A DNA stretch of 44,596 nt. Origin: an uncultured Prevotella sp. (lineage in GTDB: Bacteria > Bacteroidota > Bacteroidia > Bacteroidales > Bacteroidaceae). The number at the start of each line of letters is the position of its first letter. The stretch's first letter is position 1. Below, one piece after another: positions 9,250 to 17,524 of this stretch. The stretch covers positions 1 to 44,596 of the forward strand of contig USHV01000022.1 of the NCBI GenBank assembly GCA_900554695.1. The letters run 5' to 3'. Below the pieces are notes generated by a model, which saw only the letters and a list, made by a program, of their open reading frames with translations, did no database searches and was not told where the DNA came from. Both the position numbers and the translations under genes were made by a program.

Positions 9250-10557
9250 TTACTTCAGTTTAGCGTAGCCGTATCTTGCAGTAGCGCCGAGCTCTTCCTC
9301 GATGCGGATGAGCTGGTTGTACTTAGCCATACGGTCTGTGCGGCTCATAGAACCGGTCTTGATCTGGCCTGAGTTTGTAGCTACAGCGATGTCTGCGATA
9401 GTTGTATCCTCAGTCTCGCCAGAACGGTGAGAAGTTACGGTTGTGTAGCCGTGACGGTGAGCCATTTCGATTGCATCGAGAGTTTCTGTGAGCGAACCGA
9501 TCTGGTTAACCTTGATAAGGATAGAGTTAGCAGCGCCCATCTTGATTCCCTTCTCCAGGAACTTAACGTTTGTAACGAACAGGTCGTCACCAACGAGCTG
9601 GCAACGGTCGCCGATAGCTGCTGTCAGTTTTACCCAGTTGTCCCAGTCGTTCTCGTCGAGACCGTCCTCGATAGAGTCGATAGGATATTTAGAGATGAGT
9701 TCCTCAAGATACTTGATCTGCTCGTCTGCTGTCAGCTTCTTGCCGTTAGGATCTTTCTTCTTGCCGTCCTTCAGCTGACGATAGTCGTAGAACCACTCGC
9801 CGTTCTCGCATACAGCGAACTCGCTGGCAGCGCAGTCCATAGCGATCTTAACGTCCTTACCCGGCTCGTAGCCAGCGTCCTTGATAGCCTGGCAGATGCT
9901 CTCGAGAGCGTCCTCAATGCCGTTCAGTGCCGGTGCGAAACCACCCTCGTCACCTACTGCTGTAGAAAGACCACGTTTCTTGAGCAGTTTAGCCAGTGCG
10001 TGGAATACCTCAGCACCCATGCGGATAGCCTCTCTGATTGAAGGAGCGCCAACCGGACGGATCATGAACTCCTGGAATGCGATAGGAGCATCAGAGTGAG
10101 CACCACCGTTGATGATGTTCATCATAGGAACAGGCATTGTGTAAGAGTTGCAGCCACCGATGTAACGATAGAGCGGCATATTGAGAGCTTTAGCAGCAGC
10201 CTGTGCAGTAGCCAGAGATACACCGAGGATAGCGTTTGCACCGAGTTTGCTCTTTGTAGGAGTTCCGTCGAGGGCAAGCATCTTGTAGTCTATGGCACGC
10301 TGATCGAAGACATTGTCGCCTTTCAATGCCGGTGCGATGATTGTGTTTACGTTCTCAACAGCTTTCAGAACGCCTTTGCCCAGGTAACGGTTCTTGTCAC
10401 CGTCGCGAAGCTCGAGGGCTTCGTTCTCACCTGTAGATGCTCCAGACGGAACAGCTGCACGGCCCATTACACCATTGTCGAGTGTTACTTCAACTTCTAC
10501 TGTCGGATTTCCTCTTGAGTCGAGGATTTCTCTTGCATGAACTTTTTCAATTACCAT
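9250..10557 (-). CDS. eno: Enolase
   Basis: Cytoplasmic phosphopyruvate hydratase of glycolysis: converts 2-phosphoglycerate to phosphoenolpyruvate and water. The length of 435 residues is normal for the family. The N-terminus has the conserved REILDSRGNPTVEVEV. The catalytic acid region VGDEGGFAP places Glu204; the Mg2+ ligands are Asp241, Glu297 and Asp324; and the signature ILIKVNQIGSLTET contains the general base Lys349. It is a single-gene unit, with a promoter at 10595-10602 and its own terminator. An 18-bp perfect palindrome overlaps the predicted transcription start. Confidence 0.98.
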   Translation of the reverse strand: MVIEKVHAREILDSRGNPTVEVEVTLDNGVMGRAAVPSGASTGENEALELRDGDKNRYLGKGVLKAVENVNTIIAPALKGDNVFDQRAIDYKMLALDGTPTKSKLGANAILGVSLATAQAAAKALNMPLYRYIGGCNSYTMPVPMMNIINGGAHSDAPIAFQEFMIRPVGAPSIREAIRMGAEVFHALAKLLKKRGLSTAVGDEGGFAPALNGIEDALESICQAIKDAGYEPGKDVKIAMDCAASEFAVCENGEWFYDYRQLKDGKKKDPNGKKLTADEQIKYLEELISKYPIDSIEDGLDENDWDNWVKLTAAIGDRCQLVGDDLFVTNVKFLEKGIKMGAANSILIKVNQIGSLTETLDAIEMAHRHGYTTVTSHRSGETEDTTIADIAVATNSGQIKTGSMSRTDRMAKYNQLIRIEEELGATARYGYAKLK

Positions 10558-10574
10558 AATTGTATATTTATATG

Positions 10575-10592
10575 TGTGAATAATTATTCACA
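10575..10592. promoter_or_regulatory. Perfect 18-bp palindrome at the enolase transcription start
   Basis: TGTGAATAATTATTCACA is a perfect palindrome lying just downstream of the enolase -7 box and upstream of the start codon, so it would cover about +1 to +16. The half-sites TGTGA/TCACA resemble those of CRP/FNR-family regulators but are separated by 8 instead of 6 bases. It could be an operator for a repressor or a 5' mRNA hairpin. Confidence 0.5.
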
Positions 10593-10594
10593 TG

Positions 10595-10602
10595 CAAAGT
10601 TA
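10595..10602 (-). promoter_or_regulatory. Enolase promoter, -7 box TAACTTTG
   Basis: On the minus strand TAACTTTG matches the Bacteroidetes -7 consensus TAnnTTTG exactly, 37 bases before the enolase ATG. A T-rich stretch stands at the -33 position; no perfect TTTG is present there. Confidence 0.6.
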
Positions 10603-10710
10603 ATACCAATTATTAAAATAAAGGCATTATCGGAGGTTATTTTTTTGTTATATGGGGTTAAAAAAGACGAAGTTACACGGCTTGGCACGGGCTTTGCCAT
10701 GTGGAGTAAA

Positions 10711-10758
10711 CAAAACGCCGTGCCGGAAGGCTCTTTTGTCCTGTTCCGCGGCACGGCG
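10711..10758 (-). terminator. Terminator of the CMD/cupin gene
   Basis: CGCCGTGCCG (10716-10725) pairs with CGGCACGGCG (10749-10758), extended by GAA/TTC with a 2-base bulge. On the minus strand a short T run follows. It lies just past the stop codon of the gene at 10768. Confidence 0.75.
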
Positions 10759-10767
10759 CATACCGGT

Positions 10768-11874
10768 TTATTTAAGTTTATCGTACTCTTCGTCGGTCAC
10801 TTCTTCGAGCCATGTGTTCGATGCTCCTTCGGCCGGAACAGAGATGGCTATGTGCTGGAACCATGAGTCGCGTGTGGCTCCGTGCCAGTGTTTCACCTCG
10901 GCGGGAATGTCCACCACGTCGCCTGCTTTCAGCTTTCTGGCGGGCTTGCCCCACTCCTGATACCATCCTTCTCCGTCAACACAGATGAGTATCTGTCCGC
11001 CTTTGTGGTGTATGTGCCAGTTGTTGCGGCACCCGGGTTCGAAGGTTACGTTGCTCACAGGCAGTTTTCCTCCGCCGTCGGCGAGCGGTGCCAGGTAGCT
11101 GTTTCCTATGAAGTAGCGGGCGTAAGCGGTGTTGGGCTCGCCCTTGGGGAATGTGAGTTCGGGCTCGTCGGCAGCGTCTCCGGCCGGCTGTCCGAGCGCT
11201 GTGCTCACGGCTTTACGGGCACGCGAGGCCTCAGCCTTGCCCACATTGCTCTCCAGACAGGCGGGGACGGCGGCAAGCTCGTCGCGTGTCACACCCATGT
11301 TCAGGGCTCCGCGTGCATGCGATAGCAGCTGCGACTCGCATCCGGGAAGTGCGGATATTGCTCCGAGCGTGACCAGCTCGCGCTCGGGGAAGCTCAGGAC
11401 GTCGCGCGAGAAGATGTCGCCGAAGAGGTGGGCTTTGAGATAATAGTCGGTGGCGGGCGCGAACTCGTAGGTGAACGGTGCGCCGCTCAGCCGCGTCTGC
11501 ACCTTTGTGCCCTCGGCAAGGGCGTCATATCCGGCCGGCAGCTCGCTGGCGTCGCGGCCTGTCTCATACGGTCTGTGCTCGGCGTCGCGGCGTTTCATCA
11601 CCGTCTGAAGCGTGGCGAGAGCGTTCAGCGAGCGCGGAAATCCGGCGTAGGCATAAAGCTGAGAGAGCGCCTCTTTTATTTCGTTGGCGGTCAGGATGTT
11701 GTCCAAAGCCGCGTCAATGGCACCGTCCAATGCGGCGATGTCGCCTTTTGCGCCTTGTGCTCCTATGGTGACAAGGCACTGTTGTCTGGTTTTCATGTTC
11801 ATATTTTCTTGTGCTTTAATGTTTCCTGCAATAAACATCATGATTGCGATGATAAGAAGTCGTGTCATAGGCAT
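10768..11874 (-). CDS. Exported double carboxymuconolactone decarboxylase-like / cupin fusion protein
   Basis: The chosen start gives about 368 residues beginning MPMTRLLIIAIMMFIAG, a Sec signal peptide ending near N-I-K-A-Q. ATG at 11868 is equally possible. The upstream TTG start must be rejected because it lies inside the -7 box. The mature part has two alpha-helical CMD/AhpD-like domains (roughly 25-115 and 150-230, the second with PEREL and a CESQLLSHARGALNMG region), then a C-terminal cupin barrel. The cupin shows HIHHKGGQ, then LKAGDVVDIPAEVKHWHG, which are the usual metal ligands. The family is associated with small-molecule decarboxylation or peroxide handling, and the substrate here is unknown. 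The signal peptide places the protein in the periplasm. Confidence 0.85.
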   Translation of the reverse strand: MPMTRLLIIAIMMFIAGNIKAQENMNMKTRQQCLVTIGAQGAKGDIAALDGAIDAALDNILTANEIKEALSQLYAYAGFPRSLNALATLQTVMKRRDAEHRPYETGRDASELPAGYDALAEGTKVQTRLSGAPFTYEFAPATDYYLKAHLFGDIFSRDVLSFPERELVTLGAISALPGCESQLLSHARGALNMGVTRDELAAVPACLESNVGKAEASRARKAVSTALGQPAGDAADEPELTFPKGEPNTAYARYFIGNSYLAPLADGGGKLPVSNVTFEPGCRNNWHIHHKGGQILICVDGEGWYQEWGKPARKLKAGDVVDIPAEVKHWHGATRDSWFQHIAISVPAEGASNTWLEEVTDEEYDKLK

Positions 11875-11892
11875 TTGCTTTTTGTCATGCCG

Positions 11893-11900
11893 CAAAGTTA
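11893..11900 (-). promoter_or_regulatory. Promoter of the CMD/cupin gene, -7 box TAACTTTG
   Basis: An exact TAnnTTTG match on the minus strand. The predicted start of transcription (about 11888) leaves a leader of about 14 bases to ATG 11874, which decides against the TTG start at 11895. Confidence 0.6.
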
Positions 11901-11998
11901 CTTACAATAAGCCACACACGCCATATCGCCATTACAGATTAATTTACCAGAATTACGGTTTTGCCGCGACCACACCGCGACATCAGTCTGACGGAAAC

Positions 11999-12038
11999 AA
12001 AAAAGGCACCGCGCGCCAATGACAGGCGCGACGGTGCC
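11999..12038 (-). terminator. Terminator of the alkaline phosphatase gene
   Basis: On the minus strand GGCACCG-T-CGCGCC (12025-12038) pairs with GGCGCGCGGTGCC (12005-12017) with one bulged T, followed by six T. It lies 27 bases past the phosphatase stop codon. Confidence 0.88.
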
Positions 12039-12065
12039 GATATAATGAACAATGCATGTGAAAAA

Positions 12066-13487
12066 TCATTTCTTCTCCCAACCGGCGGCTTCGGCTATCT
12101 TTCCGGCAATCATGGTGTTGTCTATCTTGCCCGTGAAAGCCTCTGCTCCGGCGCCGATGGCGAACACCGGCACGTAGCCGTTGGAGTGGCCGCCGCTCTG
12201 CCAGCCCACCATCGCAGCCTCGGCCATGGTGCGTCGTGCAGCGTCGGATATTCCGTTGAGTGTGGCATAGAGGTTCTTGCTCTCCTCGTCGTGGCCCTCG
12301 GTCAGGTCCTTGTATGCTTTCTTGAGTCTGTCGGTCTGATGATCGGTCAGCTTAACCTTGTCCCAGAATCCCCAGTTTGCCTTGAGGTCTTTCTCCACCT
12401 GCTCCCAAGTGAGTTTCTTTCCATACTTCTTGTAGAGCTGCTCCAGGTGTTTTGAATATCTCTCCGCACTCATTTTCTGATACTTCAGCAGGTCGGTGTG
12501 AAGCTCGTATTTGCCGCGTCCGAGCACTATACCGCCCGTTTCGTGGTCTGCCGTAACTACGATGAGCGTCTCGTCAGGGTGCTGTTCGTAGAACTCATAG
12601 GCAACTCGGATGGCCTGGTCGAAGTCGTATGTCTCCTTGAATGCCGCGGCTGCGTCGTTGGCATGGCACGCATAGTCTATCTTTCCGCCCTCTATCATGA
12701 GGAAGAAACCGTCCTTGTTCTGCTTCGTTAGAGCGCTGAGTCCGGCTCTGGTTACATCCTGCAAGGTCATGTCAGAGCCCGAACGGTCTATTGCGTAAGA
12801 CAGACATGAGTGGTCGCCGGCGTTGTCCTTCTCCTGCTGGAAGAGGATAATACGGTCCGACGTCTTCAGTTTCTTCTGGAAATCCTTATATCCGCGTGCT
12901 ATGGTATAGCCTGCTGCGGCACACTGATCGTAGAGCGAGCCGGTGGCAGTGGCGTCGTTCTTGTTTTCGGGATCGGCGAAGTCGCTGCCTGCATAGAAGT
13001 CGAATCCGGCCTTGATGAGGTCTTTTCCTATCTCATAATACATGTTACGATCGGGCTGATGAGCGTAGAACGATGCCGGAGTGGCATGGTTCACCGTGAC
13101 ACTTGTGCCCACACCTACGGCCGCGCCTGCCTCTTTTGCCCACACAGCCACGCTGTTCACCAGTGTCTGTTGGTCGGAAAGCATACCTATAACGCCGTTC
13201 TTTGTCTTGTTGCCTGTGGCAAGTGCCGTGCCGGCAGCGGCCGAATCGGTCACGCCGTTTGTGGCAGAATATGTCGTCACAAGGCCTGTATATGGAAATT
13301 GTGTGAACTGAAGCGGCTCCACGCCGATGAATCCCTGCACAGCGGCAAGATAGGTTTCGGTGCCGTTCACCTGATTAACCCCCATACCGTCGCCGATGAA
13401 ATAGAACACATACTTGGCGCGCCCTTCGGCAAACGCCGTCACCGCCATCACGAACAAAGCTACTGCGGTCAAAAAAAACTTCTTCAT
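12066..13487 (-). CDS. Alkaline phosphatase (PhoA-type)
   Basis: Periplasmic phosphomonoesterase that releases phosphate using two Zn2+ and one Mg2+. The protein has 473 residues with a clear signal peptide (1-20, ending A-F-A). Metal and catalytic motifs are FYFIGDGMG (Asp33), VTDSAAAGTALATG with the nucleophile Ser82, a HATPASFYAH region, MIEGGKIDYACHAND, and VVTADHETGG. All are typical of active enzymes. The next gene upstream on the same strand (hydrolase, 13599-14753) ends 111 bases away, so the two may be cotranscribed. No exact TAnnTTTG box lies directly before this gene, and no Pho-type operator can be assigned from sequence. Confidence 0.95.
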   Translation of the reverse strand: MKKFFLTAVALFVMAVTAFAEGRAKYVFYFIGDGMGVNQVNGTETYLAAVQGFIGVEPLQFTQFPYTGLVTTYSATNGVTDSAAAGTALATGNKTKNGVIGMLSDQQTLVNSVAVWAKEAGAAVGVGTSVTVNHATPASFYAHQPDRNMYYEIGKDLIKAGFDFYAGSDFADPENKNDATATGSLYDQCAAAGYTIARGYKDFQKKLKTSDRIILFQQEKDNAGDHSCLSYAIDRSGSDMTLQDVTRAGLSALTKQNKDGFFLMIEGGKIDYACHANDAAAAFKETYDFDQAIRVAYEFYEQHPDETLIVVTADHETGGIVLGRGKYELHTDLLKYQKMSAERYSKHLEQLYKKYGKKLTWEQVEKDLKANWGFWDKVKLTDHQTDRLKKAYKDLTEGHDEESKNLYATLNGISDAARRTMAEAAMVGWQSGGHSNGYVPVFAIGAGAEAFTGKIDNTMIAGKIAEAAGWEKK

Positions 13488-13598
13488 ATTTTTATGATTA
13501 TATTATTTTATTATTTCAGATAATTATAATAAACTCAATCCGTAAGTCACATATCGCCGATGCATGAATGGCCTCAGGATGTCGCCGTATGCAGCCTG

Positions 13599-14753
13599 TC
13601 AGTCAGGCATCCGCACCTCCAGCTCTGCCGAAAATACGAGCCGCGGATCCTGACGCTCACGCAACGAGCGCGCTATTGTGTCCGCCGAACGCCTCACTCG
13701 CTTCTTCAGCAGTCTGCGGCCATTGTACTCCACGATGACAGGTTTGTCCAAATCGGCCACATCATCGTTCAGACACAGCGTGAAAGACGGATAGTCGCAG
13801 CGCTCCACAACGATGCGGTTGCCCTTGCGGCTCGCCACAATCTCCATGCCGGGACGTGCCTTCGACGCATCAACCTTCAGCCAGTACATCGACGGCCGCA
13901 CTGTTTCCTCCTGCCGCCACACCACTCGTTCGGGCACGACATTGCGTCTGTACTTCGCCATCCATACTATCGCCAGCGTGTCGGCACGGTCCATCCAATG
14001 GCCTTTTCCAGCCACGATGTGAGTCTCGTGCACATATCCCGCTGGGTCGGCAGCATGCAGACTGTCCATCACGGCACCCTTCTCGGCAGCCAGACGGTTG
14101 CGGTTGTAGGCGCCATCGTTCTCACCCATCCATATCATGAAGGGCACATTGCGCAGGTTCAGCTGCGAAGCCTCACCGGGATGACCTGCCATCATCGAGG
14201 CCGCGGCCCACCGGTCGGCCATACGCGGAGCCATGCGCCACACGCCGTCACCGCCTGCCGAATAGCCGAGCAGATACACTTTGTCGGGATTTACGTCCAT
14301 CTCTACCACCGCAGCTGCTATGAGTTGCTGGAAGAAAGCGTCCATCTGAGGCCTGAACCACATGTTCCAGTCGTCGAAAGGAGCGCGCGGAGCCACATAG
14401 ACTCCCTCCTTGGGAGCGTACAGAACAATCTGATTGCGCCACTGTTGGTCGTTCACCGCCGTCGGCGTACTGCCTCCCCCATGCATCGATATATACAGAC
14501 TGCGCCCGTCGGCAGGCTTCTCTCCGAACACTTTATACATTATAGGCATACGCAGCGAGTCGAGCGTGAACACCTTTGAACGCCACATCGCGCCATAGAC
14601 GCCGCTCACTTCGCCCATCCATTTCTCCACCTGCACACGCTCTTCCAGCCGTGCCTCTTCGGCCGACAGACGTTTCTGAGCCGACACATTAAGCGGCAGC
14701 GCAGCCAGGCCACATGCAAGTATGAAAGAGATAAAAACTTCCTTCCGTTTCAT
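13599..14753 (-). CDS. Secreted alpha/beta hydrolase (PHB-depolymerase/esterase-like)
   Basis: The ATG at 14753 gives 384 residues with a signal peptide (MKRKEVFISFILACG, cleaved after V-S-A). The longer open frame to 14822 crosses the promoter and is rejected. The fold is shown by an oxyanion HGGG (about 91-94), the nucleophile elbow GYSAGG (Ser165), a likely Asp213 in GENDGAYN and His252 in GKGHWM. This resembles the esterase/polyhydroxybutyrate depolymerase-like group of prolyl-oligopeptidase relatives; the real substrate is probably an ester or sugar-linked acyl group and cannot be read from sequence. The C-terminal 120 residues look like an extra beta domain. It probably lies in one transcript with the downstream alkaline phosphatase. 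Confidence 0.82.
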   Translation of the reverse strand: MKRKEVFISFILACGLAALPLNVSAQKRLSAEEARLEERVQVEKWMGEVSGVYGAMWRSKVFTLDSLRMPIMYKVFGEKPADGRSLYISMHGGGSTPTAVNDQQWRNQIVLYAPKEGVYVAPRAPFDDWNMWFRPQMDAFFQQLIAAAVVEMDVNPDKVYLLGYSAGGDGVWRMAPRMADRWAAASMMAGHPGEASQLNLRNVPFMIWMGENDGAYNRNRLAAEKGAVMDSLHAADPAGYVHETHIVAGKGHWMDRADTLAIVWMAKYRRNVVPERVVWRQEETVRPSMYWLKVDASKARPGMEIVASRKGNRIVVERCDYPSFTLCLNDDVADLDKPVIVEYNGRRLLKKRVRRSADTIARSLRERQDPRLVFSAELEVRMPD

Positions 14754-14780
14754 TATCACCGTGATACTGTCTTGACAACG

Positions 14781-14788
14781 CAAATTTA
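14781..14788 (-). promoter_or_regulatory. Promoter of the hydrolase gene, -7 box TAAATTTG
   Basis: An exact TAnnTTTG match on the minus strand 28 bases before the ATG at 14753. It may also serve the phosphatase downstream. Confidence 0.6.
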
Positions 14789-14928
14789 ATAATAAAATAC
14801 ATGAAAAGGAACGACTTAACAACTATTTTTCATTTACTTAACTACATTGTAACGATAACATGAAAAACATTTTTAGGAAAAAAGACTTTGCAGGTTTGGT
14901 CGTTTCATCAAATTATCGTAACTTTGAG

Positions 14929-14936
14929 CCAAACGA
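14929..14936 (+). promoter_or_regulatory. Promoter of the WG-like protein gene, -7 box TAACTTTG
   Basis: An exact TAnnTTTG match with a TTTC about 22 bases upstream. Transcription would begin only about 7 bases before ATG 14948, so the longer open frame starting at 14888 cannot be the real gene. Confidence 0.62.
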
Positions 14937-14947
14937 AACCTACAGCT

Positions 14948-15625
14948 ATGAACGATAAGATTACACCTGATAATTTTGAATCTACATACGTTGATCCGAT
15001 AGAAGAAGAAAGAATCGACAAGTTTGTATGTGACGAGATGGCACGCCAGATACACCGCTACATCAAGGCCATGTCGGGCACAAAGCACGCGATGCTGATG
15101 TTCGAGGAGCGCATATCGAAAATGTCGGTGCCTGAGAAGGAGCAGGCCATAGCACGCTACATCGACCTGAACCGCAAGGTGCTGAGCGGCCTCGACTTCA
15201 AACTTGTGCTCGCAAGAGCCATGGCAAACTACTGCGACACGTTCGCCTACCTGATACGGATGGTGAACGACAAGCGCAAGGCCGTGTACTATCTGAACCG
15301 CATAAAGTCGAAATACATGCAGTATCACGAGATATTCGAGCAGGACGGCAAGTTCGGAATGAAGGACTACAAGGGCAATGTGCTCATCAGTCCGCAGTAC
15401 GACTTCCTGCGCACTTGCTACGTATATATGGACGATCTGAGCATAATGCCGGTCATAGCACAGAAGGACGGCAAGATGGGACTCATCCTTCCTGACGGCA
15501 AGGACACCGTGGTGGCCGACTTCATCTACGATGACATATCGCTGCGCGACGAACCTCCATACTTCGAGGTGCGCAAGGGACGCACAAAAGGATACATAGA
15601 CAATCAGGGAAATTTCACAAAATAA
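14948..15625 (+). CDS. Cytoplasmic WG-repeat-like protein, function unknown
   Basis: 225 residues starting MNDKITPDNF. The first 130 residues are predicted mostly helical and charged (DKFVCDEMARQIHRYIKAMS, then a second helix-rich part), without a signal peptide. The second half holds two or three degenerate WG-type repeats: QDGKFGMKDYKGNVLISPQY, then KDGKMGLILPDGKD with FIYDDI, then KGRTKGYIDNQGNF. The tryptophan that names the repeat is replaced in all of them. Such repeats often mediate protein contacts; no enzymatic motif is visible. The gene is a single unit with its own promoter and terminator, divergent from the hydrolase gene. Confidence 0.75.
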   Translation: MNDKITPDNFESTYVDPIEEERIDKFVCDEMARQIHRYIKAMSGTKHAMLMFEERISKMSVPEKEQAIARYIDLNRKVLSGLDFKLVLARAMANYCDTFAYLIRMVNDKRKAVYYLNRIKSKYMQYHEIFEQDGKFGMKDYKGNVLISPQYDFLRTCYVYMDDLSIMPVIAQKDGKMGLILPDGKDTVVADFIYDDISLRDEPPYFEVRKGRTKGYIDNQGNFTK

Positions 15626-15627
15626 AG

Positions 15628-15663
15628 AAACGGCGGAAAAGCGATGACTTCTCCGCCGTTTTT
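15628..15663 (+). terminator. Terminator of the WG-like gene, possibly bidirectional
   Basis: AAACGGCGGA (15628-15637) pairs with TCCGCCGTTT (15652-15661), followed by T residues. An A-rich left flank means it may also stop the minus-strand lipoprotein gene. Confidence 0.82.
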
Positions 15664-15754
15664 CTTTCGTATATCATGTGGCGATTATACGGCTGACGAC
15701 CGACACTCTTATGTGCCGCATACACGCCGGACAGACCGTCCGGCCGCGACACCA

Positions 15755-16084
15755 TCAATCGTCATCGTTGCCATGTTTATACATCAGTTCGGTCTTGACC
15801 ACCTCCTGTTTCACCAGCTTCGAGTCGATGAAGGTGAACTCCGTGGTGACAGATACCCACTGATCTCTGAAAACGGCTTCTATGTAAAGCAGCTTGTCCA
15901 CCCTGCGGTTATTTTCTATACTCTGGGCCTCACGGGCGAGAGGCTTGCCATAACGCTTCACGAACTCGTCCTCGCTTATGCCCAACTCCACCTTCTCCGT
16001 ACTGAAACGGCTGCCGGACTTCAGCGTGCCGCACGCCGTGAACAACACCAATACGGCTGCCATGAGAAACAGTCTTACATTCAT
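15755..16084 (-). CDS. Small lipoprotein, SmpA/OmlA(BamE)-like segment
   Basis: 109 residues. The N-terminus MNVRLFLMAAVLVLFTAC is a lipoprotein signal with lipobox LFTAC, lipidated Cys18. A following segment, GISEDEFVKRYGKP, resembles the helix-turn of SmpA/OmlA-type small lipoproteins. The C-terminal half is beta-rich and charged, ending in a poly-Asp tail. It is probably anchored in the inner or outer membrane facing the periplasm; its role is not known. It has its own -7 box (16138-16145), so it need not belong to the upstream operon. Confidence 0.75.
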   Translation of the reverse strand: MNVRLFLMAAVLVLFTACGTLKSGSRFSTEKVELGISEDEFVKRYGKPLAREAQSIENNRRVDKLLYIEAVFRDQWVSVTTEFTFIDSKLVKQEVVKTELMYKHGNDDD

Positions 16085-16137
16085 ATTGTCATAAAACTAA
16101 AAACAATTATACATCCGATTCACTCTCACTTAGATTG

Positions 16138-16145
16138 CAAATCTA
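16138..16145 (-). promoter_or_regulatory. Promoter of the lipoprotein gene, -7 box TAGATTTG
   Basis: An exact TAnnTTTG match on the minus strand, 54 bases before ATG 16084. Confidence 0.55.
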
Positions 16146-16204
16146 TATATTTTATGACTTCATCACTCACAGCCGGCAGTTAAAAAAACGTAAACCGCCA
16201 CATC

Positions 16205-16624
16205 TTACTTTTGTGCCTTAATGCCGTCGGCAATCTTGCGGCACAGCTCTTGGTCGTCACTCATTCCTTCCTTGGCAAATACCTGCTTCAGTGCCTGGGT
16301 GGTGACGTAAGCCTGCACCACGAATGTAGATGCATTGTCGCCCGCCGGACGGATGATGACACTAACCTCGGTGCGCTTGGCAGTGGTCACACTGAGCAGC
16401 TTGTCACTATACTCATACTTCTTGGCTTTGACAAATCCAAACGACGAGTCGATGCTCTCCACAAACCAACCGTCGCCCACCAGCCACATCACTGCCTTCT
16501 GCAGAAGCGAGTCTTTGCTCACTTCGGCACGATATTCTTCAGCCGCACTCGCCGGCACGGCAACCATAGCGGCCACCGCAAAGAGTGCCGCCGCGATAAA
16601 TTTTGTTGCGTTTTTCAGTTTCAT
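16205..16624 (-). CDS. Secreted hypothetical protein
   Basis: 139 residues with a signal peptide (MKLKNATKFIAAALFAVAAM, cleaved near A-S-A-A). The mature part has about 110 residues with alternating strands and helices (WLVGDGWFVESID, VTTAKRTEVSVIIRP). I do not recognise a family. It starts 24 bases after the winged-helix regulator gene stops, on the same strand, so it is probably the last gene of that operon and may act in the same envelope-related response. Confidence 0.72.
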   Translation of the reverse strand: MKLKNATKFIAAALFAVAAMVAVPASAAEEYRAEVSKDSLLQKAVMWLVGDGWFVESIDSSFGFVKAKKYEYSDKLLSVTTAKRTEVSVIIRPAGDNASTFVVQAYVTTQALKQVFAKEGMSDDQELCRKIADGIKAQK

Positions 16625-16648
16625 ATAAGTATTATACTGCGTAAATTT

Positions 16649-16942
16649 TCATTTCAAGATATACCCCTTCAGTGCCTCCACATAGTCGGAGAAGGCCTGC
16701 AGACCGCTGTCGGTTATGCGGCATGTGGTGCGCGGACGCTTCCCGTTGAAGCCCTTTTCCACCTCCACGTATCCTGCTGCGGCCAGTTTGTCTATCTGCA
16801 CGCTCAGGTTTCCTGACGTGGCTCCGGTCTGTTCGCGCAACCACGTGAAGTCAGCCTCGTCCACACTGACGAGCAACGACATCACGGCGAGCCGCAGTTC
16901 GCTGTGGAGCAAGGGGTTGAGCGGTTTGAACCTGCTGTCCAT
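16649..16942 (-). CDS. Winged-helix transcriptional regulator (HTH_34 type)
   Basis: 97 residues, essentially one winged-helix domain. LHSELRLAVMSLLVSVDEAD is helix 1-2, the recognition segment is GATSGNLSVQIDKLAAAGYV, and the wing is KRPRTTCRITDSG, followed by a C-terminal dimerisation helix. This matches the small MarR/PadR-like winged-helix DNA-binding proteins often paired with membrane proteins in Bacteroidetes. The gene begins 3 bases after the upstream membrane protein gene ends, so translation is probably coupled. It may control its own operon; no operator is identified. Confidence 0.85.
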   Translation of the reverse strand: MDSRFKPLNPLLHSELRLAVMSLLVSVDEADFTWLREQTGATSGNLSVQIDKLAAAGYVEVEKGFNGKRPRTTCRITDSGLQAFSDYVEALKGYILK

Positions 16943-16945
16943 ACG

Positions 16946-17524
16946 TCATTCGGTTTTACGCTCGCGGTCGATGGAAAGGCCCTCGAGCACACAAAATAAA
17001 TAGAAAAAATTGTAATAAAGCGAACTGTGCAGTCCGATGCCGGAGAAGAAAGGCCTGTCGGAGAAAACGGCATTCACGATGATGACGATGCCCCAGCCGC
17101 CTATCACGAGAAGTCCTGACGAGCGCAGCAGGCCGCACAGCAACAGCATGGCGCAGGCAGGCGGAGCCACCATCATGACGATGGTGAGATTCATATTCCC
17201 CTTGAGCGAATAATAGGCTGCCACAAGTCCCATGAAGGCGAAGAGCAGAAAGCCGTTGCGGAGTATGCGGCTGAAGAACATGCCGCGCCATGTCCACATT
17301 CTATAGAGCACGAAAGGCACAGCCAGGCTCACCACCGGCACGGCCATCCATGCCCACATCCACGGACCGGGCTCAACAAACTTGGCCACGAGGCTCAGCA
17401 CAAAGGCGAGCGCGCCATAGACGGTAAGGAAGTTGAACCGGCCGATGTTCTCCCTGCGGGCGCGGTTTATCATGTCGGTTATCACACGGAGACTCTCCTG
17501 CTCCGTCATATCATTGTTTAGCAT
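16946..17524 (-). CDS. Multi-pass inner-membrane protein, unknown
   Basis: 192 residues; ATG 17512 (MTEQESL) is an alternative start. A soluble N-terminal helix (TEQESLRVITDMINRARREN) is followed by about five membrane segments (FLTVYGALAFVLSLVA, MWAWMAVPVVSLAVPF, GFLLFAFMGLVAAYYSL, a double segment around VMMVAPPACAMLLLCGLL, and a last one after VIIVNAVF). No catalytic motif is visible. It lies between a second membrane protein gene and the winged-helix regulator gene; the arrangement suggests a membrane sensor or transport-like partner of the regulator, which is inference. Confidence 0.78.
   Translation of the reverse strand: MLNNDMTEQESLRVITDMINRARRENIGRFNFLTVYGALAFVLSLVAKFVEPGPWMWAWMAVPVVSLAVPFVLYRMWTWRGMFFSRILRNGFLLFAFMGLVAAYYSLKGNMNLTIVMMVAPPACAMLLLCGLLRSSGLLVIGGWGIVIIVNAVFSDRPFFSGIGLHSSLYYNFFYLFCVLEGLSIDRERKTE

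Noticed and set aside
11875..11895. TTG start that would lengthen the CMD/cupin protein by seven residues
   Set aside because: It overlaps the TAACTTTG promoter box, so it would not be in the transcript; the ATG codons at 11874 or 11868 precede a clean signal peptide.
13560..14579. 339-residue plus-strand open frame opposite the hydrolase gene
   Set aside because: The hydrolase frame has a signal peptide, catalytic triad and promoter; the opposite frame has none and is His/Arg-rich.
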